Origin: Phenylobacterium sp.
GTDB taxonomy: Bacteria; Pseudomonadota; Alphaproteobacteria; Caulobacterales; Caulobacteraceae
NCBI RefSeq assembly: GCF_004297125.1
Contig: NZ_SCVD01000028.1
Location: 237,000 to 300,999 of the forward strand
Direction: 5' to 3'
DNA length: 64,000 nt
The position numbers and the translations under genes were made by a program. Shown here piece after piece: positions 49,438 to 57,196 of this stretch. The notes beneath the pieces were generated by a model. That model saw nothing but the letters and a program-made list of their open reading frames with translations, was not told the origin of the DNA and ran no database searches. Position 1 is the stretch's first letter; each line of letters opens with the position of its first letter.

Positions 49438-51534
49438 ATGAGTTCCTCCAAACCGGCCGTCGCCGCGCCCGTCGCCCCCAAGGTTCCCCATCGCATCGAA
49501 CAGCTCGGCCGCGTCCGGGTCGACGACTATGCCTGGATGAAGGACGACAACTGGCAGCAGGTGCTGCGCGACCCCAAGGCGCTGCGCGCCGACGTGCGCG
49601 ACCATCTCGACGCCGAGAACGCCTACACGAAGGCGGTGCTGGCGAGCACCGAGCCGCTGCAGGCGGCGCTGTTCGCCGAGATGAAGGGGCGCATCAAGGA
49701 GGACGACTCATCCGTCCCCGCTCCCGACGGTCCGTTCGACTACTACGCGCGCTACGCCATCGGCGGCGAGCATCCGGTCCACGCGCGCCGGCCCCGGGGC
49801 CAGGGGGACGGCGAACAGGTGCTGCTGGACGAGGACGCCCTGGCCAAGGGCAAGGCTTATTTCCATGTGGGCGGCGCCAGCCACAGCCCGGACCACGCCC
49901 TCTACGCCTGGGCGGCCGACCAGCAGGGTTCGGAGTACTATCAAATCCGAGTGAAGGACCTCGCGAGCGGCCAGGAAGTGGGCGCGCCCATCGAGAGCGC
50001 CTATGGCGACTTCGTTTTCTCACCGGACAGCCAGTGGATTTTCTGGATCTGGCGCGACGAGAACGCCCGGCCCGCCAAGGTCTTCCGCCGCCCCGCGCGC
50101 GGGGGCGACGACACGCTGGTCTACGAGGAAAAGGACGACGGCATGTTCCTAGGCGTCGGCGTCGCGTCCGACGACAGCCACGTCCTGATCAACGTCGGCA
50201 ACCAGGAGACCACCGAGATCTGGCTGATCCCGGCGGCCGACCCGACCGCCGCCCCTGTCGTAGCCGAGCCGCGCCGGGTCGGCGTGAAGTACAGCCTCGA
50301 CCATTGGAGCGACCGCTGGGTGATCCGCACCAACGACGACGGGGCGGTGGACTTCAAGCTCGCCGTCTCCGCGGCGGCCGTCCCCGCCAAGGCCACGTGG
50401 CGCGACTGGATCGCCCATCAGCCCGGCCGCTACATCACCGGCTTCGCGACGTTCGCCGGCCATCTGGTGCGGGCCGAACGGGTGAACGCCCTGGACCGCC
50501 TGGTGGTGATGGCGCGTGACGGGGCCGAGCACATCGTGGCCTTCGACGAGGAGGCCTACGCGCTCAACCTCGAGGGCGGCTACGAGTACGACACCACGCT
50601 CACCCGCTTCGTCTACCAGTCGCCGACCACGCCGCGACAGACCTTCGACTACGACATGGCCACCCGCGAGCGGACCCTGCGCAAGACCCAGGAGATTCCG
50701 TCGGGCCATGATCCGTCGCGCTACGTCGCCCGGCGGCTGATGGCCAAGGCGACCGACGGCGCCGAGGTGCCGATCACGCTCCTGATGCTGAAGGACGTGG
50801 CCCAGGACGGCTCGGCGCCGGTGCTGCTCTACGGCTACGGCAGCTACGGCCACGCCATGGAGCCCAGCTTCTCGATCCGCAACCTCAGCCTGGTGGACCG
50901 CGGCTGGATCTGGGCCACGGCCCACATCCGCGGCGGCTCGGACAAGGGCTGGGGCTGGTTCCTGGACGGCCGCAAGGAGAAGAAGCCCAATACGTTCACG
51001 GATTTCATCGCCTGCGCCGAACATCTCGTCGCGGAAGGCTATGCGTCGAAGGGGCGGATCGCCGCCTACGGCGGATCGGCCGGGGGCATGCTGATGGGGG
51101 CGGTCGCCAATCTGAGGCCCGACCTATGGGGCGCGATCATCGCGGCGGTGCCGTTCGTCGACGTGCTGAACACCATGAGCGACACCTCGCTGCCGCTCAC
51201 CCCGCCGGAGTGGCCCGAATGGGGCAACCCGATCGAAGACGCCCGGGCCTACGACCTGATCGAGAGCTACAGCCCCTACGATCGCGTCTCGGCCCAGGCC
51301 TACCCGCCGATCCTGGCCACCGGCGGCCTTTCCGACCCGCGGGTCACCTATTGGGAGCCGGCCAAGTGGGTGGCGAAGCTGCGTGAATCGACGACAGGCG
51401 ACGCCCCGATCCTGCTCAAGATCAACATGGAGGCGGGCCACGGCGGCGCTTCGGGCCGTTTCGACTTCCTGAAGGAGATCGCCCTGGACTACGCCTTCGC
51501 CGTCTGGGCGCTGGAGCGGGACTGGGTCAGGTGA
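49438..51534 (+). CDS. ptrB: Oligopeptidase B / prolyl oligopeptidase family (S9A)
   Basis: A 698-residue serine peptidase cutting small peptides. The N-terminal beta-propeller runs from about 75 to 410 (with DYAWMKDDNW before it). In the C-terminal alpha/beta-hydrolase domain the nucleophile is Ser547 (AAYGGSAGGMLMG), the Asp lies in GGLSDPRVTYWEP and the His in EAGHGGASGR. The wording RGGSDKGWGWFLDGRKEKKPNTFTDFIA is that of oligopeptidase B, which prefers cleavage after Arg and Lys. No signal peptide, so cytoplasmic. A GNAT gene follows with a 4-base overlap. Confidence 0.93.
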   Translation: MSSSKPAVAAPVAPKVPHRIEQLGRVRVDDYAWMKDDNWQQVLRDPKALRADVRDHLDAENAYTKAVLASTEPLQAALFAEMKGRIKEDDSSVPAPDGPFDYYARYAIGGEHPVHARRPRGQGDGEQVLLDEDALAKGKAYFHVGGASHSPDHALYAWAADQQGSEYYQIRVKDLASGQEVGAPIESAYGDFVFSPDSQWIFWIWRDENARPAKVFRRPARGGDDTLVYEEKDDGMFLGVGVASDDSHVLINVGNQETTEIWLIPAADPTAAPVVAEPRRVGVKYSLDHWSDRWVIRTNDDGAVDFKLAVSAAAVPAKATWRDWIAHQPGRYITGFATFAGHLVRAERVNALDRLVVMARDGAEHIVAFDEEAYALNLEGGYEYDTTLTRFVYQSPTTPRQTFDYDMATRERTLRKTQEIPSGHDPSRYVARRLMAKATDGAEVPITLLMLKDVAQDGSAPVLLYGYGSYGHAMEPSFSIRNLSLVDRGWIWATAHIRGGSDKGWGWFLDGRKEKKPNTFTDFIACAEHLVAEGYASKGRIAAYGGSAGGMLMGAVANLRPDLWGAIIAAVPFVDVLNTMSDTSLPLTPPEWPEWGNPIEDARAYDLIESYSPYDRVSAQAYPPILATGGLSDPRVTYWEPAKWVAKLRESTTGDAPILLKINMEAGHGGASGRFDFLKEIALDYAFAVWALERDWVR

Positions 51535-52076
51535 TCATTCGGGCGGCGACGGCGGAGGACGCGGACGCGCTGGCGGCCATCTATGGCCACCACGTGCTCC
51601 ATGGCTTCGGCACCTTCGAGACCGAGCCGCCGGACGCCGCCTGGATGGACGGGCGGCGGCGCGACATCCAGGGGCTCGGGCTGCCCTTTTTCGTCGCGGA
51701 AGATGACGGCCGGGTGCTCGGCTACGCCTACGCCGGTCCGTTCCGACCTCGGCCAGGCTACCGCTTCACGGTCGAGGACAGCGTGTATGTGGCGCCCGAC
51801 GCCGTCGGCCGGGGCGTCGGACGCGCGGTGCTCTCCCGGGTCATCGAGGCCTGCGAAGCCTTCGGCGTGCGCCAGGTGGTGGCGGTGATCGGCGACAGCG
51901 GCAACGCGGCGTCCATCGGCCTGCACCGCGCGCTGGGCTTCGCGGACGCCGGCGTCGGCCGCAGCTTCGGCTTCAAGCACGGACGTTGGGTCGATATCGT
52001 CTGGATGCAGAAATCGCTGAACGGCGGAGATCAGACGGCTCCTGACGCACCCGGGATCAGGCTGTCGGGTAGCTGA
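51531..52076 (+). CDS. GNAT acetyltransferase, phosphinothricin-acetyltransferase type
   Basis: A 181-residue acetyl-CoA-dependent N-acetyltransferase. IIRAATAEDADALAAIYGHHVLHGFGTFETEPP is the opening of the PAT/MnaT group, and the acetyl-CoA loop is VGRGVGRAVLSRVIEAC (motif A). The end NAASIGLHRALGFADAGVGRSFGFKHGRWVDIVWMQ fits. The GTG at 51531 overlaps the oligopeptidase stop. It likely acetylates an amino acid analogue such as methionine sulfone or phosphinothricin. Confidence 0.9.
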   Translation: MIIRAATAEDADALAAIYGHHVLHGFGTFETEPPDAAWMDGRRRDIQGLGLPFFVAEDDGRVLGYAYAGPFRPRPGYRFTVEDSVYVAPDAVGRGVGRAVLSRVIEACEAFGVRQVVAVIGDSGNAASIGLHRALGFADAGVGRSFGFKHGRWVDIVWMQKSLNGGDQTAPDAPGIRLSGS

Positions 52077-52181
52077 CTCAAGTTCTCGCCTGAATAGACG
52101 CAGTTGTTGCGTGGAATTCGCCGCACAGGGGAATTTCCCTGCATGTACCAACCCTTATGTAGTTGTACCTAATTGCTTAGC

Positions 52182-52194
52182 CCGTAAAATTTAC
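52182..52194 (+). promoter_or_regulatory. CCGTAAAATTTAC motif before the FixL-like gene
   Basis: This site contains the 11-base palindrome GTAAAATTTAC. It lies 43 bases before the kinase start within an AT-rich promoter region. A near-identical motif, one T shorter, lies upstream of the CckA-like kinase (55267-55278, minus strand). The shared site suggests common control of the two genes. Confidence 0.4.
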
Positions 52195-52237
52195 GCACAA
52201 CACGTTGGTCGGGAACAGGGCCGACGCGGAATGTAGA

Positions 52238-53764
52238 ATGCATTTAAGGTTGTGGACGGGAAATCGCACAACCGGCGTGGTGAATTCGAGCTTCGGCCTC
52301 CGCTTCTTGAGGAGCCAGCTCCTCGCGATCGGCGTGTCCGCGGCTGTCTTGGCCGCGCTCTATGCGCTGCGTCCGATGTTCGGCCACTCGGTCTATCTGT
52401 TCTGCGGGCCGGCGTTGCTTGCATGCGCGGCCTATGGCGGCGCGGGCGCGACCCTGACGGCCGCCCTGCTCATGACCGCGGGCGGCTTCTCCCTCGATGG
52501 AATGGCCGGAATGCCGCTGCTGGAGCGCGGCACGCGCGCCGCCCTGTTCCTGGCCCTGGGGCTGGGGATCACCGCGTGGGTCCGCTCGCTCATGGCCCAG
52601 CGGCTGGCCGCCGCCGAGATCATCGCCGACCAGGCCGAACGCGAGGAGTTGCTGCAGGCCAGCCTGGAGATCGTCGCCGACGCCCTGGTGCTGATCAACG
52701 ACGGGGGCGTGATCCAGAGCTTCAGCCATCCCGCCGAGCGGCTGTTCGGCTGGAGCGCCGACGAGGTGGTCGGCCAGAACTTCAGCCGCCTGATGCCGCC
52801 GGGCGAGGACGCCGCGCTGACGGGTGACGGCGTCACCAGCGACAGGGCCGACGTGAGCGGCAGCTACCGCAAGCTCACCGGCCTGCGGAAGGACGGCGCC
52901 ACCTTCCCCATGGAGGTCCGGATCGGCGAAGTGACCATCGCCTCGCGCCGGCTGCTGACCATGGTCGTGCGCGACATGACCTCGATCCAGGAGGCCGAGC
53001 GCCGGTCCGAGGAACTGCGCGAACAGCTCACCCAGGTGTGGAGCGCCAACTCCATGGGCGAGATGGCGTCGGTCCTCGCCCACGAGCTCAACCAGCCGTT
53101 GTCGGCCGTGACGAACTATCTCCGCGCCGCCCGCAACCTGATCGCCCGGATGGAGCTGGACGACGACGATCTGATCGACGCCGTGGCCCGCGCCGGCGAC
53201 CAGGCCGTGCGGGCCGGCGAGATCATCCGCACCATGCGCGACCTGGCCAACCGCGGCGGCACCCTGCAGAAGCTGGAAAGCCTGTCGGCGATGATCGGCG
53301 AGGTCGACTTCATCATCGCCCTGATGGCCCGGGACGCGAACGTCCGCCTCGTCTACGACCTTCATAAGGGCGACGACACGGTGATGGCCGACCGTATCCA
53401 GATTCAACAACTCGTGGTCAACTTGGCGCGCAACGCCATCGAAGCTGTGACGAAGTACCCGAACCGGCAAATTAACATTTCGACCCGCCTGATATCGGAC
53501 AGCCAGCTTGTCACGACAGTCGAGGACAGTGGTCCGGGGATCGACGAGAGCGTCGCCAACCGATTGTTCCAACCGTTGGCCAGCACAAAGCCCGAAGGCA
53601 TGGGGCTAGGCCTCTCCATTTCCAGTGCTATAGTCGAAAATCATAAGGGACGGATTTGGGTAGAACCCAGCCGGCTGGGCGGCGCCGCATTCAGTTTTGT
53701 ATTGGCGCGGGCAGGTGAAGATGGCGACCGGAGCGGCGGATCGAACAGTGTTCGTCGTCGATGA
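52238..53764 (+). CDS. FixL-like sensor histidine kinase, haem histidine absent
   Basis: A 508-residue kinase. Three hydrophobic segments (about 27-45, 50-82, 100-117) precede a PAS domain (about 140-250) and a DHp/ATPase core with LAHELNQPLSAVTNYL (His282) and VEDSGPGIDE. The core is FixL wording. In FixL the PAS F-helix holds a haem-ligand His in RSRHDSYI; here the segment between MPPGED and GLRKDG has no His, so it is unlikely to bind haem and sense oxygen. The ATG at 52238 is used; a TTG at 52205 is possible. It overlaps fixJ by 44 bases. Confidence 0.86.
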   Translation: MHLRLWTGNRTTGVVNSSFGLRFLRSQLLAIGVSAAVLAALYALRPMFGHSVYLFCGPALLACAAYGGAGATLTAALLMTAGGFSLDGMAGMPLLERGTRAALFLALGLGITAWVRSLMAQRLAAAEIIADQAEREELLQASLEIVADALVLINDGGVIQSFSHPAERLFGWSADEVVGQNFSRLMPPGEDAALTGDGVTSDRADVSGSYRKLTGLRKDGATFPMEVRIGEVTIASRRLLTMVVRDMTSIQEAERRSEELREQLTQVWSANSMGEMASVLAHELNQPLSAVTNYLRAARNLIARMELDDDDLIDAVARAGDQAVRAGEIIRTMRDLANRGGTLQKLESLSAMIGEVDFIIALMARDANVRLVYDLHKGDDTVMADRIQIQQLVVNLARNAIEAVTKYPNRQINISTRLISDSQLVTTVEDSGPGIDESVANRLFQPLASTKPEGMGLGLSISSAIVENHKGRIWVEPSRLGGAAFSFVLARAGEDGDRSGGSNSVRRR

Positions 53765-54341
53765 TGACGACGCGGCGCGGGATTCGCTTGTCATGTTGCT
53801 CAAGTCGGATGGCCTGACCCCCAGGGGCTTCGCCTCCGCCCACGATTTCCTCGCCACCTTCGACCTCGCTGCGCGGGGCTGCATCATCACCGACCTGCGC
53901 ATGCCCAGCATGGATGGCATCGAGCTGATCCGGGCGCTGAAGGGCGTCGGCTGCATACTACCTGTGATAGTGATCACCGGTCACGCAGACGTCAGCCGGG
54001 CCGTCGACGCCATGAAGGCCGGGGCCGTCGACTTCATCGAGAAGCCCTACGAGAGCGAGCGGATCCTCAGGGTCGTGCGCCACGGGCTGGAGGAGAACGA
54101 CGCCGCCGTGGACGCCGGCGCGGCCCGCACGCGCGTCCTGCGCCGCCTGGAAAGCCTGACCCCGCGCGAACGCCAGGTGCTGGACCTGATCATCGACGGG
54201 GCCAGCAACAAGATCATCGCCGCGACGCTGGAGATCAGCCCCCGGACGGTGGAGATCTATCGCGCCAACGTCATGTCGAAGATGCGCGCCGACAGCCTGT
54301 CGGACCTGATCCGATCGACGATCGCCGCCGGCGTAGGCTAG
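53721..54341 (+). CDS. fixJ: FixJ-family response regulator
   Basis: A 206-residue regulator. The receiver has DDDD near 14-17, phosphoacceptor Asp58 in CIITDLRMPSMDG, and FIEKPYESERIL. The LuxR/FixJ helix-turn-helix is LTPRERQVLDLIIDGASNKIIAATLEISPRTVEIYRANVMSKM. Length is exactly that of FixJ. It overlaps the kinase gene and its stop shares CTAG with the convergent CckA-like kinase. Target genes, such as a fixK, are not in the window. Confidence 0.9.
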   Translation: MATGAADRTVFVVDDDDAARDSLVMLLKSDGLTPRGFASAHDFLATFDLAARGCIITDLRMPSMDGIELIRALKGVGCILPVIVITGHADVSRAVDAMKAGAVDFIEKPYESERILRVVRHGLEENDAAVDAGAARTRVLRRLESLTPRERQVLDLIIDGASNKIIAATLEISPRTVEIYRANVMSKMRADSLSDLIRSTIAAGVG

Positions 54342-55171
54342 GCGCGCGGCAGGTACAGCGTCGCCGTCGTCCCGCGGCTTTCCTGCGAGACCAGCTTCAG
54401 GGCGCCGCCCGCGCGCAGGGCGAAGTCGCGGGCGCCGCTCAGGCCCAGGCCCGTGCCGCCCCGTCCCGCACGCGTGGTGAAGTAGGGTTCAGTGGCGCGG
54501 GCCAGGGTCTCGGGGGACATGCCGACGCCGGGGTCGATCACCGAGAACCCCACGTAGCGGCCTTCGGCCAGGCCCAGAGCATCGGCGGCCTCGCCGGCCA
54601 GCGTCGCGCCGGACACCGAGATCTGCACGGCGCCGCCGTCCGGCATCGCGTGGCCGGCGTTGACGCACAGGTTCAGCAGCGCCGACTCCAGCGCGCCCTG
54701 GTCGGCCCGGCAGGAGAGCGGCTCGGCCATGGCGAGCGCCACCACCGTCACCGACGAAGCGGTAGAGACCTGGGCCAGGCGAGCGGTCGCGACCGCGACC
54801 TCGGCGGCGTCGACGACCGCGACCTCGCCCTCGGGCCGCGACAGGTCGACCAGACGGGCCAGCAGCTCGGCGCCCTTCTCGGCGGCCTCCTGGCTGATGC
54901 GGGCCAGTTCGTAGCCGTCCGAGTCCTGCGGCAGCTGCGCCGCCAGGGCCTCGTTGGCCGCCAGGATGACGTTGAGCAGGTTGTTGAAATCGTGGGCCAG
55001 CACGCCGGTCTGGCGGTGCAGGGCCTCGAGGCGCTGGTCCGCCCCGGCGCCGGGGCGCGCGGCGGCGCGGCGCGAGAGACGGGCGACCGGGCGGCGGGCG
55101 GAGGGCGCGGGCGTGCGGGCCGCCTGGCGGCCGCCCTTCCCGTCCGAAACCGCGAAACCGTCCGTGGCCAT
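54338..55171 (-). CDS. Sensorless CckA-like histidine kinase
   Basis: A 277-residue cytoplasmic kinase. The first 45 residues are Arg/Ala/Pro-rich and disordered. The phosphoacceptor helix reads TGVLAHDFNNLLNVILAANEAL (His60), the HDFNN form used by CckA and its relatives. The ATPase domain has LLNLCVNAGHAMPDGG, VIDPGVGMSPE and GGTGLGLSGARDF. It lacks a receiver domain and PAS domains, so it needs an outside signal. It lies beside the CtrA paralogue but after a terminator, so it has its own promoter. It may feed phosphate to the neighbours; this is inference. Confidence 0.85.
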   Translation of the reverse strand: MATDGFAVSDGKGGRQAARTPAPSARRPVARLSRRAAARPGAGADQRLEALHRQTGVLAHDFNNLLNVILAANEALAAQLPQDSDGYELARISQEAAEKGAELLARLVDLSRPEGEVAVVDAAEVAVATARLAQVSTASSVTVVALAMAEPLSCRADQGALESALLNLCVNAGHAMPDGGAVQISVSGATLAGEAADALGLAEGRYVGFSVIDPGVGMSPETLARATEPYFTTRAGRGGTGLGLSGARDFALRAGGALKLVSQESRGTTATLYLPRA

Positions 55172-55266
55172 GGTCGTCGCCGCCCCATCCCATCCATGGC
55201 CAAATTGTGGCCGAGCGAATCAAGAGCACACGCCAGGGTCGCTGACACCCCGAGACTACTACCTAA

Positions 55267-55278
55267 GTAATTTTACGG
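55267..55278 (-). promoter_or_regulatory. CCGTAAAATTAC motif before the CckA-like kinase
   Basis: Minus-strand CCGTAAAATTAC lies about 95 bases before the kinase start and 27 bases past the ctrA-paralogue terminator stem. It matches the site before the FixL-like gene (52182-52194) with one T missing. Both are palindromic about an A/T centre. Confidence 0.4.
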
Positions 55279-55306
55279 AGCGGCGGGTTGCCGCAGAATC
55301 CGGCAT

Positions 55307-55341
55307 CCAAACGAAGACGGCCGGCCCCGAGGGACCGGCCG
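55307..55341 (-). terminator. Intrinsic terminator after the CtrA paralogue
   Basis: A GC-rich stem (55318-55328 with 55331-55341, one G-T pair) with a very short loop. On the minus strand it is followed by TCTTCGTTTGG. It lies 26 bases past the stop of the CtrA-like gene and separates it from the downstream kinase. Confidence 0.75.
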
Positions 55342-55366
55342 CTTTGGCGTCCGTCAAAGAGGGGCC

Positions 55367-56062
55367 TTAGGCCGCCAGCTGTTCGGGCTTGGCGTCGCGC
55401 AGCATGTAGCCGCCGCCCCACACCGTCTCAATCTGGCTGTCCCCGCCGGCCGCCGCGGCGATCTTCTTGCGCAGCTTGCAGATGAACACGTCGATGATCT
55501 TGATCTCCGGCTCGCTGAGGCCGTTGTAGAGGTGGTTCAGGCAGGCCTCCTTGGTGAGGACCGTGTTCTTCCTGAGCGAGAGCAGCTCCAGCATCTTGTA
55601 CTCGCTGGGGGTCAGGTGGATCTGCTGGCCCGCCACCTCGGCGGTGCGGGTGTTGAGGTTCAGCGCGATCAGGCCGGTGCGGATGATCGAGTCCACGTGG
55701 CCGCGCGAGCGCCGCACCACCGCGTTGATCCGCGCAGTCAGCTCCGACTTGTGGAACGGCTTGGTCATGTAGTCGTCGGCCCCGCAGGCCAGCGAGCTGA
55801 CCTTGGTCTCCACGTCGGCCGTGCCGGACAGGATGATCACCGGGGTCGAGTTCTTCTTCAGGCGCAGCTCGCGCAGGGCCTCGATGCCGGTGATGTCCTC
55901 GAGGTCGATGTCCATCAGGATGGCGTCGTACTCGTAGATCTCGGCCAGCTCGACCGCCTCCTCGCCGGACGCCGTCATCGACACGTTGTGGCCTTCGGCG
56001 CCCAGGATGAGCTTCACGCTCTTGGCCGTGGTCTCGTTGTCTTCCACCAGGAGGATGTGCAT
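55367..56062 (-). CDS. CtrA-family response regulator, probable divergent paralogue
   Basis: A 231-residue OmpR-class regulator. The receiver has E7-D8, phosphoacceptor Asp51 (ILMDIDLEDITG) and DDYMTKPFHKSELTARI. The DNA-binding domain holds CtrA-specific text: YKMLELLSLRKNTVLTKE, NHLYNGLSEPEIKIIDVFICKLRKKIA and IETVWGGGYMLRD. Compared from memory with Caulobacter CtrA the output domain is close, while the receiver is clearly different (LEDITG for LPDMSG; SGTADVETKVSSLACGADD). True CtrA is nearly invariant within the order, so a paralogue is likely. The C-terminus ends in Ala-Ala, the feature ClpXP needs in CtrA. It is 11 bases after a single-domain receiver gene, presumably co-transcribed. 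Confidence 0.85.
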   Translation of the reverse strand: MHILLVEDNETTAKSVKLILGAEGHNVSMTASGEEAVELAEIYEYDAILMDIDLEDITGIEALRELRLKKNSTPVIILSGTADVETKVSSLACGADDYMTKPFHKSELTARINAVVRRSRGHVDSIIRTGLIALNLNTRTAEVAGQQIHLTPSEYKMLELLSLRKNTVLTKEACLNHLYNGLSEPEIKIIDVFICKLRKKIAAAAGGDSQIETVWGGGYMLRDAKPEQLAA

Positions 56063-56073
56063 TCGGCTAGCCC

Positions 56074-56469
56074 CTAAGAATTGATCTTGTTGATGGACGG
56101 TTTGGCGATGACGGACTTGGACATCTTCATCAGCTCGGACATGCGGAAGGGCTTCGCCAGCACCTCGTCCGCGCCGAGATGACGGGCCCAGCTCAGGTAG
56201 TCGGCGCCGCGCGCCCGGCCGGCGCCCGAGATCGCGATCACCTTCGGCGGGCGCGCGCCCTGCTTGATGGCGCGGATGCAGCCGATGCCTTCGATGTCGG
56301 GCATGACGATGTCGGTCACGACCAGATCGGGCTTGTGCGCCCCGGCCATGCGGATCCCCGCCCGGCCGTTGTCGGCGGCCACCGTCTGGTAGCCCGCCGC
56401 TTGAAACGCCATCGACATCAGCCGCAGCAGCGCCGCGTCGTCGTCGATGATCAGAACCTTGCCACCCAT
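56074..56469 (-). CDS. Single-domain response regulator
   Basis: A 131-residue receiver with no output domain. KVLIIDDDAALLRLMSMAF has the acidic pocket, Asp53 in LVVTDIVMPDIEG is the phosphoacceptor, and LAKPFRMSELMKM has the conserved Lys. The ATG at 56469 (after GAGG) is chosen over one at 56481. It heads the unit with the CtrA paralogue and may act as a phosphate relay or sink, as DivK and CpdR do; it is not obviously either. CtrA-like TTAA sites lie upstream. Confidence 0.85.
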   Translation of the reverse strand: MGGKVLIIDDDAALLRLMSMAFQAAGYQTVAADNGRAGIRMAGAHKPDLVVTDIVMPDIEGIGCIRAIKQGARPPKVIAISGAGRARGADYLSWARHLGADEVLAKPFRMSELMKMSKSVIAKPSINKINS

Positions 56470-56576
56470 GGTCGTCCTCATCCCCCTAGAACGACATCTC
56501 GAAACGACGCCCCAGCCCCCGGGGTGCGCACGTCTCGAAGAGGTGTTCTGGGATCATCCGTGGCCCGTCTTCGTCG

Positions 56577-56594
56577 TTAATCCGTATGGTTAAC
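56577..56594 (-). promoter_or_regulatory. CtrA-like half-sites before the receiver/CtrA-paralogue unit
   Basis: TTAA (56577-56580), nine bases, TTAA (56590-56593); the right part reads ATGGTTAAC, the reverse complement of the CtrA half-site TTAACCAT. The 9-base gap differs from the usual 7. A GATTC (CcrM GANTC) is 17 bases further on (56611-56615). The site lies about 110 bases before the receiver start. Confidence 0.5.
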
Positions 56595-56745
56595 GAGTAA
56601 GAACCACAGTGATTCGGTGGCTGGAAATCCGGGATGAATGCTTAAGTAGATTCCCCGAGTGACGGGGTGTCGCAGCAATGTGGGGTTGTCCGCGCCGCGC
56701 AGCTCTGCCTTAGGGCCGGATTGGCCTGGGCAGAACGGCGGGCCG

Positions 56746-56819
56746 TGGCTGGGGAACTAGGACTCGAACCTAGAATGACGGTACCAAAAACCGCAGTGTT
56801 ACCATTACACCATTCCCCA
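56746..56819 (-). tRNA. tRNA-Gln (anticodon TTG)
   Basis: A 74-base cloverleaf on the minus strand, including an encoded CCA end. The acceptor stem is TGGGGAA/TTCCCCA, the D-arm has TAATGGTAACA, the anticodon loop TTTTGGT gives TTG and the T-arm has GGTTCGAGTCC. It decodes CAA and, by wobble, CAG. Confidence 0.95.
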
Positions 56820-56962
56820 GCAGGAACGGCCACCGAGGCGTCTTAGCGCTCGGGAGCGGGGGAGATAGCGCAGCGGACCGGCCGATGCAACGCCTCTGCG
56901 AAAACAGCTTTTTCGCCCGCTTGCGAGGGCGCGGACCCTCCTCTATAAGCGCGCCTCCAAGT

Positions 56963-57039
56963 CGGAGTGTGGCTCAGTCTGGTAGAGCACCGCGTTCGGG
57001 ACGCGGGGGTCGCAGGTTCAAATCCTGCCACTCCGACCA
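56963..57039 (+). tRNA. tRNA-Pro (anticodon CGG)
   Basis: A 77-base cloverleaf with encoded CCA. The acceptor stem is CGGAGTG/CACTCCG, the anticodon stem CGCGT/ACGCG encloses loop TCGGG with anticodon CGG, and the T-arm has GGTTCAAATCC. It decodes CCG, the most used proline codon in a GC-rich genome. The gap between the two tRNA genes shows nothing else. Confidence 0.95.
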
Positions 57040-57196
57040 TTTCCTCTCCCGCCCATTGTTTCGAGACGGCCGCCGCGAGGCGCTCCGAATTCAGGCCGGG
57101 TCCGTCGAGGCCTTCGACGCACGCCCGCCGCTCTAGGCGCAAGGCCCAATGTGTGCGAGAGCCGCCCTTGAGCACCAGCGCGCGACCCTAGGCGAG

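Noticed and set aside
56843..57175. Open frames overlapping the tRNA region
   Set aside because: They read through the tRNA genes and their flanks and have no domain; tRNA structure explains the sequence.
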